In this document: positions 1 to 6,826 of the stretch, piece by piece | How positions within the stretch are numbered: the stretch's first letter is position 1 | Layout of the letters: the number at the start of each line of letters is the position of its first letter | From: CAYHHI01 sp964356335 | GTDB taxonomy: Bacteria > Arandabacterota > Arandabacteria > Arandabacterales > Arandabacteraceae | NCBI GenBank assembly: GCA_964356335.1 | Contig: CAYHHI010000020.1 | Span: forward strand, 1-54,440 | Direction: 5' to 3' | Length of the DNA: 54,440 bases | Position numbers and translations under genes: made by a program | The notes under the pieces: generated by a model | Told to the model about the DNA's origin: nothing | Seen by the model: the letters and a program-made list of their open reading frames with translations, nothing else | The model's database searches: none

Positions 1-600
1 CTGGACCTCCCCGGGGGATGACGGCAGTACAGGGACTGCGTCCCAATATGACATCCGCTATTCGACCTCGCCGATCACGGCGGCCACCTGGGACGGTGCC
101 ACACCCTGCGAGGGTGAGCCCGTGCCCAAGCCGGCGGCGAGCAGTGAGAATTTCACGGTGACGAACCTCATCCCGAATACCACTTATTATTTTGGCTTGA
201 AGACCGCCGATGAGGCGGCCAACTGGTCAGACCTCTCCAATCCGGCGAGTGCCGCAACCGAGCCTCCCCCAGATGTGACTCCGCCTGCGGCCGTCGTGAA
301 TCTTGCGGCAGCGAATCCCGCACCCACTTCGATGGATCTTACCTGGACCTCCCCGGGGGATGACGGCAGCACGGGGACCGCCTTCCAGTATGACATCCGC
401 TATTCGACCTCGCCGATCACGGCGGCCACCTGGCCCGGTGCCGTCCCCTGCGAGGGCGAGCCTGTGCCCAAGCCGGCGGCGGGCAGTGAGACTTTCACGG
501 TCATGAACCTCATCCCGAATACCACTTACTATTTTGGCTTGAAGACCGCTGATGATGCCACGAACTGGTCAGACCTCTCCAATGTGGCAAGTGGGGTAAC
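1..600 (+). repeat. Tandem FN3-encoding DNA repeat, 342-base period
   Basis: Bases 1 to about 258 recur from 343 with few differences, including the segment that encodes DIRYSTSPITAATW. The high nucleotide identity suggests recent duplication or gene conversion of the FN3 module. Confidence 0.8.
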
Positions 601-1444
601 GGCCTCGGCCACCACTTATGTCTTTGCCGGCAAGTGGGGGACTGAGGGGAGTAATGAGGGCGAGTTCAGTAACCCCTTTGGTGTTGCCGTAGGTGCTTCG
701 GGGAATGTCTATGTGGCGGACGCCCTGAATAACCGCATTCAGAAGTTCACCTCCGGCGGCGTTTTCGTGATCAGGTGGGGCGGTCTTGGCGACGGCCAGT
801 TCAATTATCCCTATGGGGTTGCAGTTGACGGCATTGAGCATGTTTACGTGACTGATCTTCTCCTCAACGTGGTGAAGAAATTCTCCTCCGACGGTGAGTT
901 TCTCGCCTCGCTGGGAGCCCCCCTGACTATGCCGCATGCAGTTGCCGTTGACGCCTCCGGCAACATATACGTTGCCGATACGGGGGCGAACCGCATCCGG
1001 CAATTCACCTCCGACGGGAGCCTCGTTGCCACGTGGGGCAGTACCGGCAGTGGGGATGGCCAGATGAACGGACCCCAAGGTATTGCGGTGGATGGGTTCG
1101 GCGACGTCTACGTGGCTGATACCGGTAACGACCGTATCCAGAAGTTTACCTCCGTGGGAGGCTTGCTCGCCAAGTGGGGAACCAGCGGCGCCGGCAGCAG
1201 CCAGTTCGACCGGCCTCGAGGCATTGCGGTGGATGCCTCGGGGAATGTCTATGTTTCCGACTCCGGCAATTCACGCATCCAGCAATTCACGTCCACAGGC
1301 GGCTTTGTCGCGGTGTGGGGAAGTGCTGGGAGCAACGATGGTGAGCTGGCCGGCCCCGGCGGGATTGCCCTTGACGCATCAGGCTCGGTCTATGTGGCCG
1401 ATACGGGAAACAATCGTATCCAGAAGTTTGCCCCCGCCCCCTGA
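1..1444 (+). CDS. FN3 / NHL beta-propeller exported protein, 3' part (5' end outside window)
   Basis: The frame is open from base 2, so this is the C-terminal part of a longer protein; the GTG at 122 is an internal Val. Two fibronectin type III modules come first (the first is partial). They are near-identical at the DNA level with a 342-base period (1 and 343 start the same stretch). They are followed by six NHL repeats of about 47 residues, each with the pattern P-x-G-(I/V)-A-V-D, then a-s-G-n-(V/I)-Y-V-A-D, then N-R-I-Q-K-F. Six blades are enough for one complete propeller. NHL propellers usually bind protein or carbohydrate. FN3 plus NHL suggests a cell-surface or secreted adhesive protein. 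The stop is TGA at 1442-1444, with no sorting domain after the last blade. The function is inferred from domains only. Confidence 0.85.
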   Translation, partial: WTSPGDDGSTGTASQYDIRYSTSPITAATWDGATPCEGEPVPKPAASSENFTVTNLIPNTTYYFGLKTADEAANWSDLSNPASAATEPPPDVTPPAAVVNLAAANPAPTSMDLTWTSPGDDGSTGTAFQYDIRYSTSPITAATWPGAVPCEGEPVPKPAAGSETFTVMNLIPNTTYYFGLKTADDATNWSDLSNVASGVTASATTYVFAGKWGTEGSNEGEFSNPFGVAVGASGNVYVADALNNRIQKFTSGGVFVIRWGGLGDGQFNYPYGVAVDGIEHVYVTDLLLNVVKKFSSDGEFLASLGAPLTMPHAVAVDASGNIYVADTGANRIRQFTSDGSLVATWGSTGSGDGQMNGPQGIAVDGFGDVYVADTGNDRIQKFTSVGGLLAKWGTSGAGSSQFDRPRGIAVDASGNVYVSDSGNSRIQQFTSTGGFVAVWGSAGSNDGELAGPGGIALDASGSVYVADTGNNRIQKFAPAP

Positions 1445-1586
1445 CCGAGAGAGAAGCCCGGGGAAGCCAAACTCCGCAACCGGCGGTCGAGAAGGGCATC
1501 CTAAGGACGGGAAGCGGGCGGGTGACGAAAGGGGCTCAAGCCCATGCCGAGACAAGCCGATAGCCCTATAGGGCGAAGTTTTTGGC

Positions 1587-1615
1587 TTGACACCTGCAGA
1601 CGCTTCTGGTATACT
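1587..1615 (+). promoter_or_regulatory. Sigma-70-type promoter for the dockerin-type gene
   Basis: TTGACA at 1587-1592, a 17-base spacer and TATACT at 1610-1615. Transcription should start near 1622 and leave a leader of about 205 bases. A perfect 8-bp hairpin (AGAAGCCC, loop AAGG, GGGCTTCT; 1634-1653) lies close to the predicted 5' end. Confidence 0.75.
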
Positions 1616-1828
1616 TTATAGCGTCGGACAGGAAGAAGCCCAAGGGGGCTTCTGGGAGAGGTTGAATAGCGTCAGGATTCCTTGATTTGATTTGCGGCAG
1701 ACGGCCTGGCGCCAGTTGGATTTCTTGGGAGTGGAGTGGGGTGCGGGATCACAAGGTGATCGCGACTGTCGCTCCATTACTGAACATGCAGGTTTTAGCT
1801 TGAATGCTAAGCCGCAGGAGGTGTAGTG

Positions 1829-2398
1829 ATGCTGAAGAAGCTTCTGATCCCTGTCGGGATTGTTGCTTTGCTTTCTCTTGGTAGCATCGCACTGGCTGGG
1901 ATACCGTGCTCGGGTACATCTACTTTGGTTGCAACAGAGAACAGTGTGCCTTGCACTAACGCCGGCGCCTTCTGTCCGAAGGGTGACTTTAACCAGATCA
2001 CGGTTACAGTTACTGTCAAGGATTGTTACGGCACTGCACTTGACGCCAAGCCCCTGATTGTATCGCCAGCAACGCCTGGCTTTAAGTTAGCGGCCGCTGA
2101 GAGTGCGAAGGCCTGTACAACCAATGTCTCCGGACAGGCGTCTGTGATCGTCACGAAGATAGGTGGATGCGGCAACTTGCAGTTTACTGCGGTTTGCCAG
2201 AGTGTCCCCCTAGGCCCCAGCAATGCGATCTACTGCTCGAACGTTGACAGCAACGCGAGCGGCAAGGTCGATGGTGCAGATCTACTGAAGTTTGCAGGTG
2301 ACTACGGCAAGAACGTGCCTTGCTCGGACTTCGACTGTAGTGCCAAGGTTGACGGTGCGGACTTGCTCAAGTTTGCGAACCATTACGGACATCAGTAG
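1829..2398 (+). CDS. Small secreted protein with C-terminal dockerin-like repeat pair
   Basis: 189 residues from ATG 1829, which is preceded by AGGAGGT (1816-1822) at 6-base spacing; a GTG at 1826 is the alternative. An N-terminal signal peptide (MLKKLLIPVGIVALLSLGSI) is followed by a Cys-containing beta-rich region of about 110 residues. At the C-terminus are two copies of a DxNxSGKVDGADLLKF-type motif ending in YG, which is the duplicated Ca-binding F-hand pattern of type I dockerins. Dockerins normally dock onto cohesins, and no cohesin is recognisable in this window. In many non-cellulosomal bacteria this element sits at the end of miscellaneous surface proteins. The middle domain is not recognised. 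The gene may be co-transcribed with the secreted paralogue at 2583, because I see no separate promoter between them. Confidence 0.8.
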   Translation: MLKKLLIPVGIVALLSLGSIALAGIPCSGTSTLVATENSVPCTNAGAFCPKGDFNQITVTVTVKDCYGTALDAKPLIVSPATPGFKLAAAESAKACTTNVSGQASVIVTKIGGCGNLQFTAVCQSVPLGPSNAIYCSNVDSNASGKVDGADLLKFAGDYGKNVPCSDFDCSAKVDGADLLKFANHYGHQ

Positions 2399-2403
2399 TA
2401 GCG

Positions 2404-2447
2404 CTTGACCTCTGTGAAGCTCGATGCTTCGCAGGGGTGAGGTCAAG
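2404..2447 (+). promoter_or_regulatory. Long stem-loop between the dockerin-type gene and the first paralogue
   Basis: CTTGACCTC (2404-2412) pairs with GAGGTCAAG (2439-2447). An inner stem TGTGAAGC / GCTTCGCA (one G-U pair) closes loop TCGAT, with a 5-base bulge GGGGT. There is no T-run behind it, so it is not a standard terminator. It may be an intercistronic processing or stabilising structure. Confidence 0.55.
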
Positions 2448-2582
2448 AGGAGGTGATGCCTCAAACCGTTATTAATCGCAGTCCGGCAGTAAAGCTTCCT
2501 TCGACAAAGTGAAGCTAGACCAGAGCAGGCTTGAAAGGTTTTAAAGACAACCAGAGCTTGGATCTGGAAAGGAGAGAAGGCG

Positions 2583-3206
2583 ATGAAGAAAGTTCTATTC
2601 ATAGCGATAGCCTTGACACTCGTTCTCAGTGTGTCCGCTTTCGCAGCAGGGATGAACGTGCATAGCAAGATCGCCATCCACATCAAGGCGCATCCGACCT
2701 CATGCACCAAGTCCTATCCGGTGTTCACGAACTGCGCAATGATAGTCTTCACGTCCCCCCTCATGGAGTTCGACTTTATGCCCGTGTTCTATGACCTCGT
2801 GAGCTGGGGCGTGCTTGAGACCGGCGTGATTTGGCCGGAGGCTGCTTGGGGCTCAGCGTCGTGGGTGAAGTGCAAGGGCGATGTGGCTGTCGGTTCGCTC
2901 CAGCACTCTGCGGACACTGTGGATCCGACGGGCAACAACGGTACGGCGATTGGCTGGTCGGTTTGCCAGACCCTCTGGGGCATGGCTCCCGGCTATGGCT
3001 GGTTGATTGCGACGGGACCCGGCATGATTTGCCCGGTTCCGAACCCGGTTAGCCAGGCTTGGTTCGTTGTTGACTGCAACGGCATGTATGATGTTCCGTG
3101 GTGTATTTCTTGTGCGGGCATCGGCGGCATGATCGGCGACGATCCGTGCAGAGCAACTGCGACTGTTCCGAGCACTTGGGGCGAGATCAAGGGTATGTTC
3201 AGGTAG
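2583..3206 (+). CDS. Secreted Cys-rich protein, paralogue 1 of 3 (unknown function)
   Basis: 207 residues. The start ATG 2583 follows GGAAAGGAGAGAAGGCG. A signal peptide of about 22 residues ends in SAFA. The mature part is about 185 residues with some nine cysteines, and its most conserved stretches are KAHPTSCTKSYP-x-FTNCA, MPVFYDLVSWGVLE, GPGMICP-x-PNPVSQAWFVVDC and GDDPCRA, ending STWG-x-IKGMFR. The paired Cys suggest a disulfide-stabilised extracytoplasmic fold. I do not recognise a family and see no catalytic motif. Two near-identical paralogues follow at 3550 and 5780, each with a similar leader and terminator. The leader of this copy shares only the part after about 2449 with the others, so this copy may depend on the promoter at 1587. 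Confidence 0.85.
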   Translation: MKKVLFIAIALTLVLSVSAFAAGMNVHSKIAIHIKAHPTSCTKSYPVFTNCAMIVFTSPLMEFDFMPVFYDLVSWGVLETGVIWPEAAWGSASWVKCKGDVAVGSLQHSADTVDPTGNNGTAIGWSVCQTLWGMAPGYGWLIATGPGMICPVPNPVSQAWFVVDCNGMYDVPWCISCAGIGGMIGDDPCRATATVPSTWGEIKGMFR

Positions 3207-3225
3207 TCTCGTTTCTGAGAATAAG

Positions 3226-3254
3226 GCGGGTGGCTTCGGCCACCCGCTTTTTTT
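3226..3254 (+). terminator. Rho-independent terminator after paralogue 1
   Basis: GCGGGTGGC, loop TTCG, GCCACCCGC, then seven T. Copies with the same stem follow paralogues 2 and 3. Confidence 0.95.
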
Positions 3255-3289
3255 GTCATCTGCTTGACCCCCTCCACCACATTTTAGGG

Positions 3290-3318
3290 TTGACACTCCC
3301 AGAGGCCTCTGCTAAACT
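3290..3318 (+). promoter_or_regulatory. Promoter of paralogue 2
   Basis: TTGACA (3290-3295), a 17-base spacer, TAAACT (3313-3318). The spacer CTCCCAGAGGCCTCTGC is almost identical to that of the paralogue 3 promoter at 5549. Confidence 0.8.
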
Positions 3319-3339
3319 ATAGATGTGGGGTTGGGGTGT

Positions 3340-3549
3340 ACAAGACGCAGAACCGTGAGCATAAGGCCAGCGGGGGCTGGCTCTGAGTTCGCATCAGGTG
3401 AGAGAGCTTGGGCTGAGGAGGTGAGGCCTGAAACGATTCTTATTTGCGGTCCGGCAGTAAAGCTTCCTTCGACAAAGTGAAGCTAGACCGGAGCAGGCTT
3501 GAGAGGTTTAGAGACAACCAGAGCTTGGTTCTGGAAAGGAGAGAAGGCA
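3340..3549 (+). ncRNA. Conserved structured 5' leader of paralogue 2
   Basis: A leader of about 225 bases is conserved with the one before the gene at 5780. It contains a hairpin around GCCAGC/GCTGGC (about 3367-3381) framed by GACGCAGAAC and GTTCGCATC, a hairpin AGCTTC/GAAGCT (about 3462-3485), and CCAGA/TCTGG just before the ribosome-binding site. Differences between copies in the stems keep pairing (A to G opposite T in the first stem, and G-U in the last stem of copy 3). This is a cis-acting RNA candidate, not assigned to a known riboswitch class. Confidence 0.5.
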
Positions 3550-4173
3550 ATGAAGAAGGTTATTGTGATTACGATGGCTCTGACACTGGTTCTTGGTGTG
3601 TCTGCTTTCGCAGGGGATAACGTCCATGGGAAGATAGCCATCCACCTTAAGGCGCATCCGACGTCCTGCACGAAGTCCTATCCGACGTTCACCAATTGCG
3701 CCGAGATAGTGTTCGCGTGGGGGCCCACAGGTGACTTTGATTTCATGCCGGTCTTCTATGACCTCGTCAGCTGGGGCGTGCTCGAGTGCGGCGTGATTTG
3801 GCCGGAGGCTCAGTGGCTCTCAGCGTCGTGGGTCAGATGCAAGGGCGATGTGGCTGTAGGTTCGCTCATGCACTCTGCGGACAATCCGGTTGATCCTTCG
3901 AACAGCGGCACCGCGATTGCCTGGTCGCTTTGCCAGACCACCTGGGCCATGGCTCCCGGCGTCGGCTGGTTGTATGCGACTGGGCCTGGCATGATTTGCC
4001 CGGTTCCGAACCCGGTTAGCCAGGCCTGGTTCGTTGTCGACTGCGGCGGCATCTACGATGTCCCATCGCTCATCTCTTGTGCGGGCGTAGGCGGCATGGT
4101 GGGTGACGATCCCTGCAGGGCGGTCGCCACTGACCGAAGCACGTGGGGCGCGATCAAAGGTATGTTCAGGTAA
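3550..4173 (+). CDS. Secreted Cys-rich protein, paralogue 2 of 3 (unknown function)
   Basis: 207 residues from ATG 3550, chosen because GGAAAGGAGAGAAGGCA precedes it and MKKVIVITMALTLVLGVSAFA is a clear signal peptide; the upstream in-frame extension to 3499 is leader. The mature protein is collinear with paralogues 1 and 3, with the cysteines retained and one added (LECGVIW). Substitutions are scattered, as expected for selected divergence and not decay. It has its own promoter, leader and terminator, so it is an independent transcription unit. Function unknown. The multiple copies suggest an abundant envelope or extracellular protein, which is an inference. Confidence 0.85.
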   Translation: MKKVIVITMALTLVLGVSAFAGDNVHGKIAIHLKAHPTSCTKSYPTFTNCAEIVFAWGPTGDFDFMPVFYDLVSWGVLECGVIWPEAQWLSASWVRCKGDVAVGSLMHSADNPVDPSNSGTAIAWSLCQTTWAMAPGVGWLYATGPGMICPVPNPVSQAWFVVDCGGIYDVPSLISCAGVGGMVGDDPCRAVATDRSTWGAIKGMFR

Positions 4174-4193
4174 TTTCGGTTTCTGAGGATAAG

Positions 4194-4222
4194 GCGGGTG
4201 GCTCAGGCCACCCGCTTTTTTT
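4194..4222 (+). terminator. Rho-independent terminator after paralogue 2
   Basis: GCGGGTGGC, loop TCAG, GCCACCCGC, then seven T. Confidence 0.95.
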
Positions 4223-4278
4223 GTCCCCCTATTACCCTTCAATGGCTCCTTCCGACCCCAGATCCCGCTGAGATTCCT

Positions 4279-4306
4279 ATTGCATGATGAGGCCTTATCG
4301 TGCAAT
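4279..4306. promoter_or_regulatory. 28-base imperfect palindrome upstream of the Fic gene (candidate operator)
   Basis: Left half ATTGCATGATGAGG, right half CCTTATCGTGCAAT; 24 of 28 positions are symmetric about 4292/4293. It overlaps a possible -35 (TTGCAT, 4280-4285) and -10 (AATAAT, 4304-4309), 39 bases before the Fic start codon. The Fic protein has a C-terminal winged-helix region, so autoregulation at this site is plausible. Confidence 0.6.
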
Positions 4307-4344
4307 AATGGATCGGGCAGTTGCAGAAAGTGAAATAGCGGGAT

Positions 4345-5511
4345 ATGAAGCGAAAAGCCACAGGCGAGTATATTGTGTCTTCATACGGCGGCGAAAAGGT
4401 GCAGGCCTTTGTGCCTCTCCCTTTGCCGCCAGTGCCGCCCCTTGAGGTCACTCCTGGGCTACGTGATTTGGCGGATCAGGCAATCCTTGAACTCGGCCGC
4501 CTGGACGGCATCGCGTCAGTGCTTCCTGACACGGCACTCTTCCTCTACACGTATGTTCGCAAGGAGGCCGTGCTGTCATCCCAGATCGAGGGGACGCAAT
4601 CTTCCCTGTCCGATCTGCTGCTGTTCGAGGTTGAGGGTGCGCCTGGGGCTCCCATCGAAGATGTCCGCGAAGTCTCCAACTACGTCTCCGCGATGGAGTA
4701 CGGGCTCAAGCGTTTGCGAGATGGATTCCCACTATCCAACCGACTCTTGCGCGAGATGCACAGTCGGCTGCTCGCCAAGGGCCGTGGTTCCGACAAATCG
4801 CCTGGGGAGTTTCGAAGATCGCAGAACTGGATCGGTGGTACCCGTCCGGGTACGGCAGCGTTCGTTCCCCCGCCCCCGGACCGGGTCCCTGGCTGTATGG
4901 GTCATCTCGAGAAGTACCTCAACGACCAACCTGAGCGCACTCCTGCCCTGTTCAAGGCGGCCCTGGCTCACGCTCAGTTCGAGACCATACATCCGTTCCT
5001 GGACGGCAACGGCCGTTTGGGAAGACTCTTGATCACGCTCCTTCTCTGCCACGACAAAGTGCTTAGTGAGCCGATGCTGTATCTTAGCCTTTACTTTAAG
5101 CAGAACCGTAGGGAGTACTACGACCTACTGGGGCAGATTCGCACCGACGGGGATTGGGAGCGGTGGGTCGCCTTCTTCTTGAATGCCGTCAGCAGCACGG
5201 CCGGCGAGGCCGTGAGAACGGCCAACCGGCTTTCTTCACTTGTGCGCCGGGATCGCGACGGGGTCCGGGTGATAGGCCGCGTGGCTGGCTCCGCCCTCCG
5301 AGTCCTTGACTTACTTGTGCGCCGACCTGTGATCTCAATCCCCGTGGCTTGCGCCGAGACGGGGTTGGCGCCCAACACGGTGGCCAAGGTTATGGCGAAA
5401 CTCGGTGGAGCGGGCCTCGTCAAGGAAGTCACTGGTCGGAGGCGCAATCGTGTATTCAGCTATCATAGATACCTGAAGGTGCTGAACGAGGGCACTGAGC
5501 CCGTGAGATGA
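4345..5511 (+). CDS. Fic family AMPylase (adenylyltransferase), class II with N-terminal inhibitory motif and C-terminal winged helix
   Basis: 388 residues, a typical length for Fic-N/Fic/wHTH proteins. The N-terminal region carries the inhibitory motif SSQIEG (Ser78 to Glu82-Gly83), matching (S/T)xxxE(G/N). The Fic core motif HPFLDGNGRLGR starts at His216 and is complete: the catalytic His, and the Asn/Gly/Arg that hold ATP phosphates. The last 90 residues form a winged-helix domain (VACAETGLAPNTVAKVMAKL). Fic enzymes transfer AMP from ATP to Thr/Ser/Tyr of targets, and in class II the helix with the inhibitory Glu restrains activity. The gene is inserted between two paralogous secreted-protein genes, with a palindromic site in front, and may have been acquired as a single-gene unit. 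The target is unknown. Confidence 0.93.
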   Translation: MKRKATGEYIVSSYGGEKVQAFVPLPLPPVPPLEVTPGLRDLADQAILELGRLDGIASVLPDTALFLYTYVRKEAVLSSQIEGTQSSLSDLLLFEVEGAPGAPIEDVREVSNYVSAMEYGLKRLRDGFPLSNRLLREMHSRLLAKGRGSDKSPGEFRRSQNWIGGTRPGTAAFVPPPPDRVPGCMGHLEKYLNDQPERTPALFKAALAHAQFETIHPFLDGNGRLGRLLITLLLCHDKVLSEPMLYLSLYFKQNRREYYDLLGQIRTDGDWERWVAFFLNAVSSTAGEAVRTANRLSSLVRRDRDGVRVIGRVAGSALRVLDLLVRRPVISIPVACAETGLAPNTVAKVMAKLGGAGLVKEVTGRRRNRVFSYHRYLKVLNEGTEPVR

Positions 5512-5548
5512 GAGGCACGCATGGCGAAACTCCACTATATTTTCAGGG

Positions 5549-5577
5549 TTTGCACTCCCAGAGGCCCCTGCTAATCT
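5549..5577 (+). promoter_or_regulatory. Promoter of paralogue 3 (weaker copy)
   Basis: TTTGCA (5549-5554), the same 17-base spacer type as at 3290, TAATCT (5572-5577). The -35 has drifted from TTGACA. Confidence 0.65.
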
Positions 5578-5589
5578 CTTAGATAGGGG

Positions 5590-5779
5590 TAGGGTATACA
5601 AGACGCAGAACCGTGAGCATAAGGCCGGCGGCGGCTGGCTCTGAGTTCGCATCAGGTGAGAGGGCATAGGCTGAGGAGGGGAGGCCTCAAAAGAGATTTG
5701 CTGATGAGGGAAGCTGGACCAGACGAGGCTCGGTAGGTTATAGCCAACCAGGGCTTGGTTCTGGAAAGGAGAGAAGGCA
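5590..5779 (+). ncRNA. Conserved structured 5' leader of paralogue 3
   Basis: Same order of elements as the leader at 3340-3549 (GACGCAGAACCGTGAGCATAAGG, then a GCCGGC/GCTGGC stem, then GAGTTCGCATCAGGTGAGAG). It is about 30 bases shorter because the first arm of the AGCTTC/GAAGCT hairpin is lost. Confidence 0.5.
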
Positions 5780-6406
5780 ATGAAGAAGGTTATAGCGGTG
5801 GCGATGGCCCTGACACTGATTCTTGGCGTGTCTGCCTTCGCAGGGGATAACGTCCACGGGAAGCTAGCCATCCACCTCAAGGCGCATCCGACGTCCTGCA
5901 CCAAGAGCTATCCGACGTTCACCAACTGTGCCCAGATAGGATTCACGTGGGGGCCCACTGGTGACTTTGATTTCATGCCGGTCTTTTATGACCTCGTCAG
6001 CTGGGGCGTGCTCGAGTGCGGCGTGATCTGGCCGGAGGCTGCCTGGGGCTCAGCGTCGTGGGTGAAGTGCAAGGGTGATGTGGCTGTCGGCGGGCTCCAG
6101 CACTCCGCGGACATGGTAGATCCTACGGGTAAGAATGGCACCGCGATTGGCTGGTCGGTTTGCCAGACCCTCGCGTTCATGAATCCCGGCTACGGCTGGT
6201 TGTATGCGACGGGGCCCGGCATGATTTGCCCGGCTCCGAACCCGGTCAGCCAGGCCTGGTTCGTTGTTGACTGCAACGGCATCTATGATGTGCCGTCGCT
6301 CACCTCCTGTGCGGGCGTTGGCGGCACGCCGGGTGACGATCCGTGCAGGGCAGGGATCTCCACTGACCAAAGCACGTGGGGCGCGATCAAGGGTATGTTC
6401 AGATAA
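5780..6406 (+). CDS. Secreted Cys-rich protein, paralogue 3 of 3 (unknown function)
   Basis: 208 residues. ATG 5780 sits behind GGAAAGGAGAGAAGGCA. The signal peptide ends VSAFA. The mature part matches paralogues 1 and 2 along its whole length with conserved cysteines and the same C-terminus (TWGAIKGMFR). Copy 3 combines features of the other two (PTGKNGTAIGWSVCQT as in copy 1, FTWGPTGDFDFMPVF as in copy 2), which suggests gene conversion or stepwise tandem duplication. Own promoter, leader and terminator. Function unknown. Confidence 0.85.
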   Translation: MKKVIAVAMALTLILGVSAFAGDNVHGKLAIHLKAHPTSCTKSYPTFTNCAQIGFTWGPTGDFDFMPVFYDLVSWGVLECGVIWPEAAWGSASWVKCKGDVAVGGLQHSADMVDPTGKNGTAIGWSVCQTLAFMNPGYGWLYATGPGMICPAPNPVSQAWFVVDCNGIYDVPSLTSCAGVGGTPGDDPCRAGISTDQSTWGAIKGMFR

Positions 6407-6435
6407 TCTCGGTTTGTTCGATCTGTGAGGACAAA

Positions 6436-6464
6436 GCGGGTGGCTCCGGCCACCCGCTTTTTTT
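6436..6464 (+). terminator. Rho-independent terminator after paralogue 3
   Basis: GCGGGTGGC, loop TCCG, GCCACCCGC, then seven T. Confidence 0.95.
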
Positions 6465-6586
6465 GTTTCGTTCACCCTGTCACCCCGCCACGACGAGCCC
6501 CTCCCAGGTAACTCGCTCCGCCGGGGCGCGCTGTCATCTTGCCACGCTCCCCGTCACCCTTGCCCACCCCTGCCGGGCAGAGGGGC

Positions 6587-6634
6587 AGTGTCCTGATTTG
6601 AAACAGGAACTTCTCGGGTAGTGTCCTAATTTGA
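6587..6634 (+). repeat. Direct repeat AGTGTCC(T)RATTTGA, possible mobile-element remnant
   Basis: AGTGTCCTGATTTGA (6587-6601) and AGTGTCCTAATTTGA (6620-6634), 14 of 15 identical and 33 bases apart. They lie at the boundary between the GC-rich secreted-protein region and the AT-richer DUF3800 island. They could be old insertion-sequence end sequences; no transposase is present. Confidence 0.4.
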
Positions 6635-6694
6635 TTTTTTGAACTGCAGGTTTACTTAGAATCAAATAATTTGTTGATTACCAGTCAATTTCGC

Positions 6695-6723
6695 TTGACA
6701 AGAAGCAAGGGATTGTCGATAAT
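6695..6723 (+). promoter_or_regulatory. Promoter of a short convergent transcript
   Basis: TTGACA (6695-6700), a 17-base spacer, GATAAT (6718-6723), behind an A/T-rich stretch. It faces the 3' end of the minus-strand DUF3800 gene. No protein reading frame follows. Confidence 0.65.
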
Positions 6724-6729
6724 ATAGGC

Positions 6730-6826
6730 GCAGTGCGAAGCGGTGGAGTCATGGCCTAGCGTAAGCGAAGCCCCGATAAGTTGGGTGTGTCCCAACCGAA
6801 GCCATGCAAGCACTGCATATTTTTTC
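6730..6826 (+). ncRNA. Putative structured small RNA of about 97 bases
   Basis: The unit is bounded by a good promoter (6695-6723) and a hairpin/T6 terminator (6804-6825). CATGGC (about 6752-6757) can pair with GCCATG (6801-6806) to close a domain holding the hairpin GTTGGG-TGTGT-CCCAAC (about 6779-6795). The closing stem overlaps the terminator stem, so the two could be alternatives. No known RNA family was recognised. It ends exactly at the stop codon of the opposing DUF3800 gene. Confidence 0.5.
6804..6825 (+). terminator. Terminator of the small transcript
   Basis: ATGCA, loop AGCAC, TGCAT, then AT6. It works on the plus strand only. Confidence 0.65.

Noticed and set aside
6740..6800. 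GTTGGGT / CCCAAC hairpin as an integron attC site
   Set aside because: The order of the core boxes is reversed relative to attC, and there is no integrase or cassette array.
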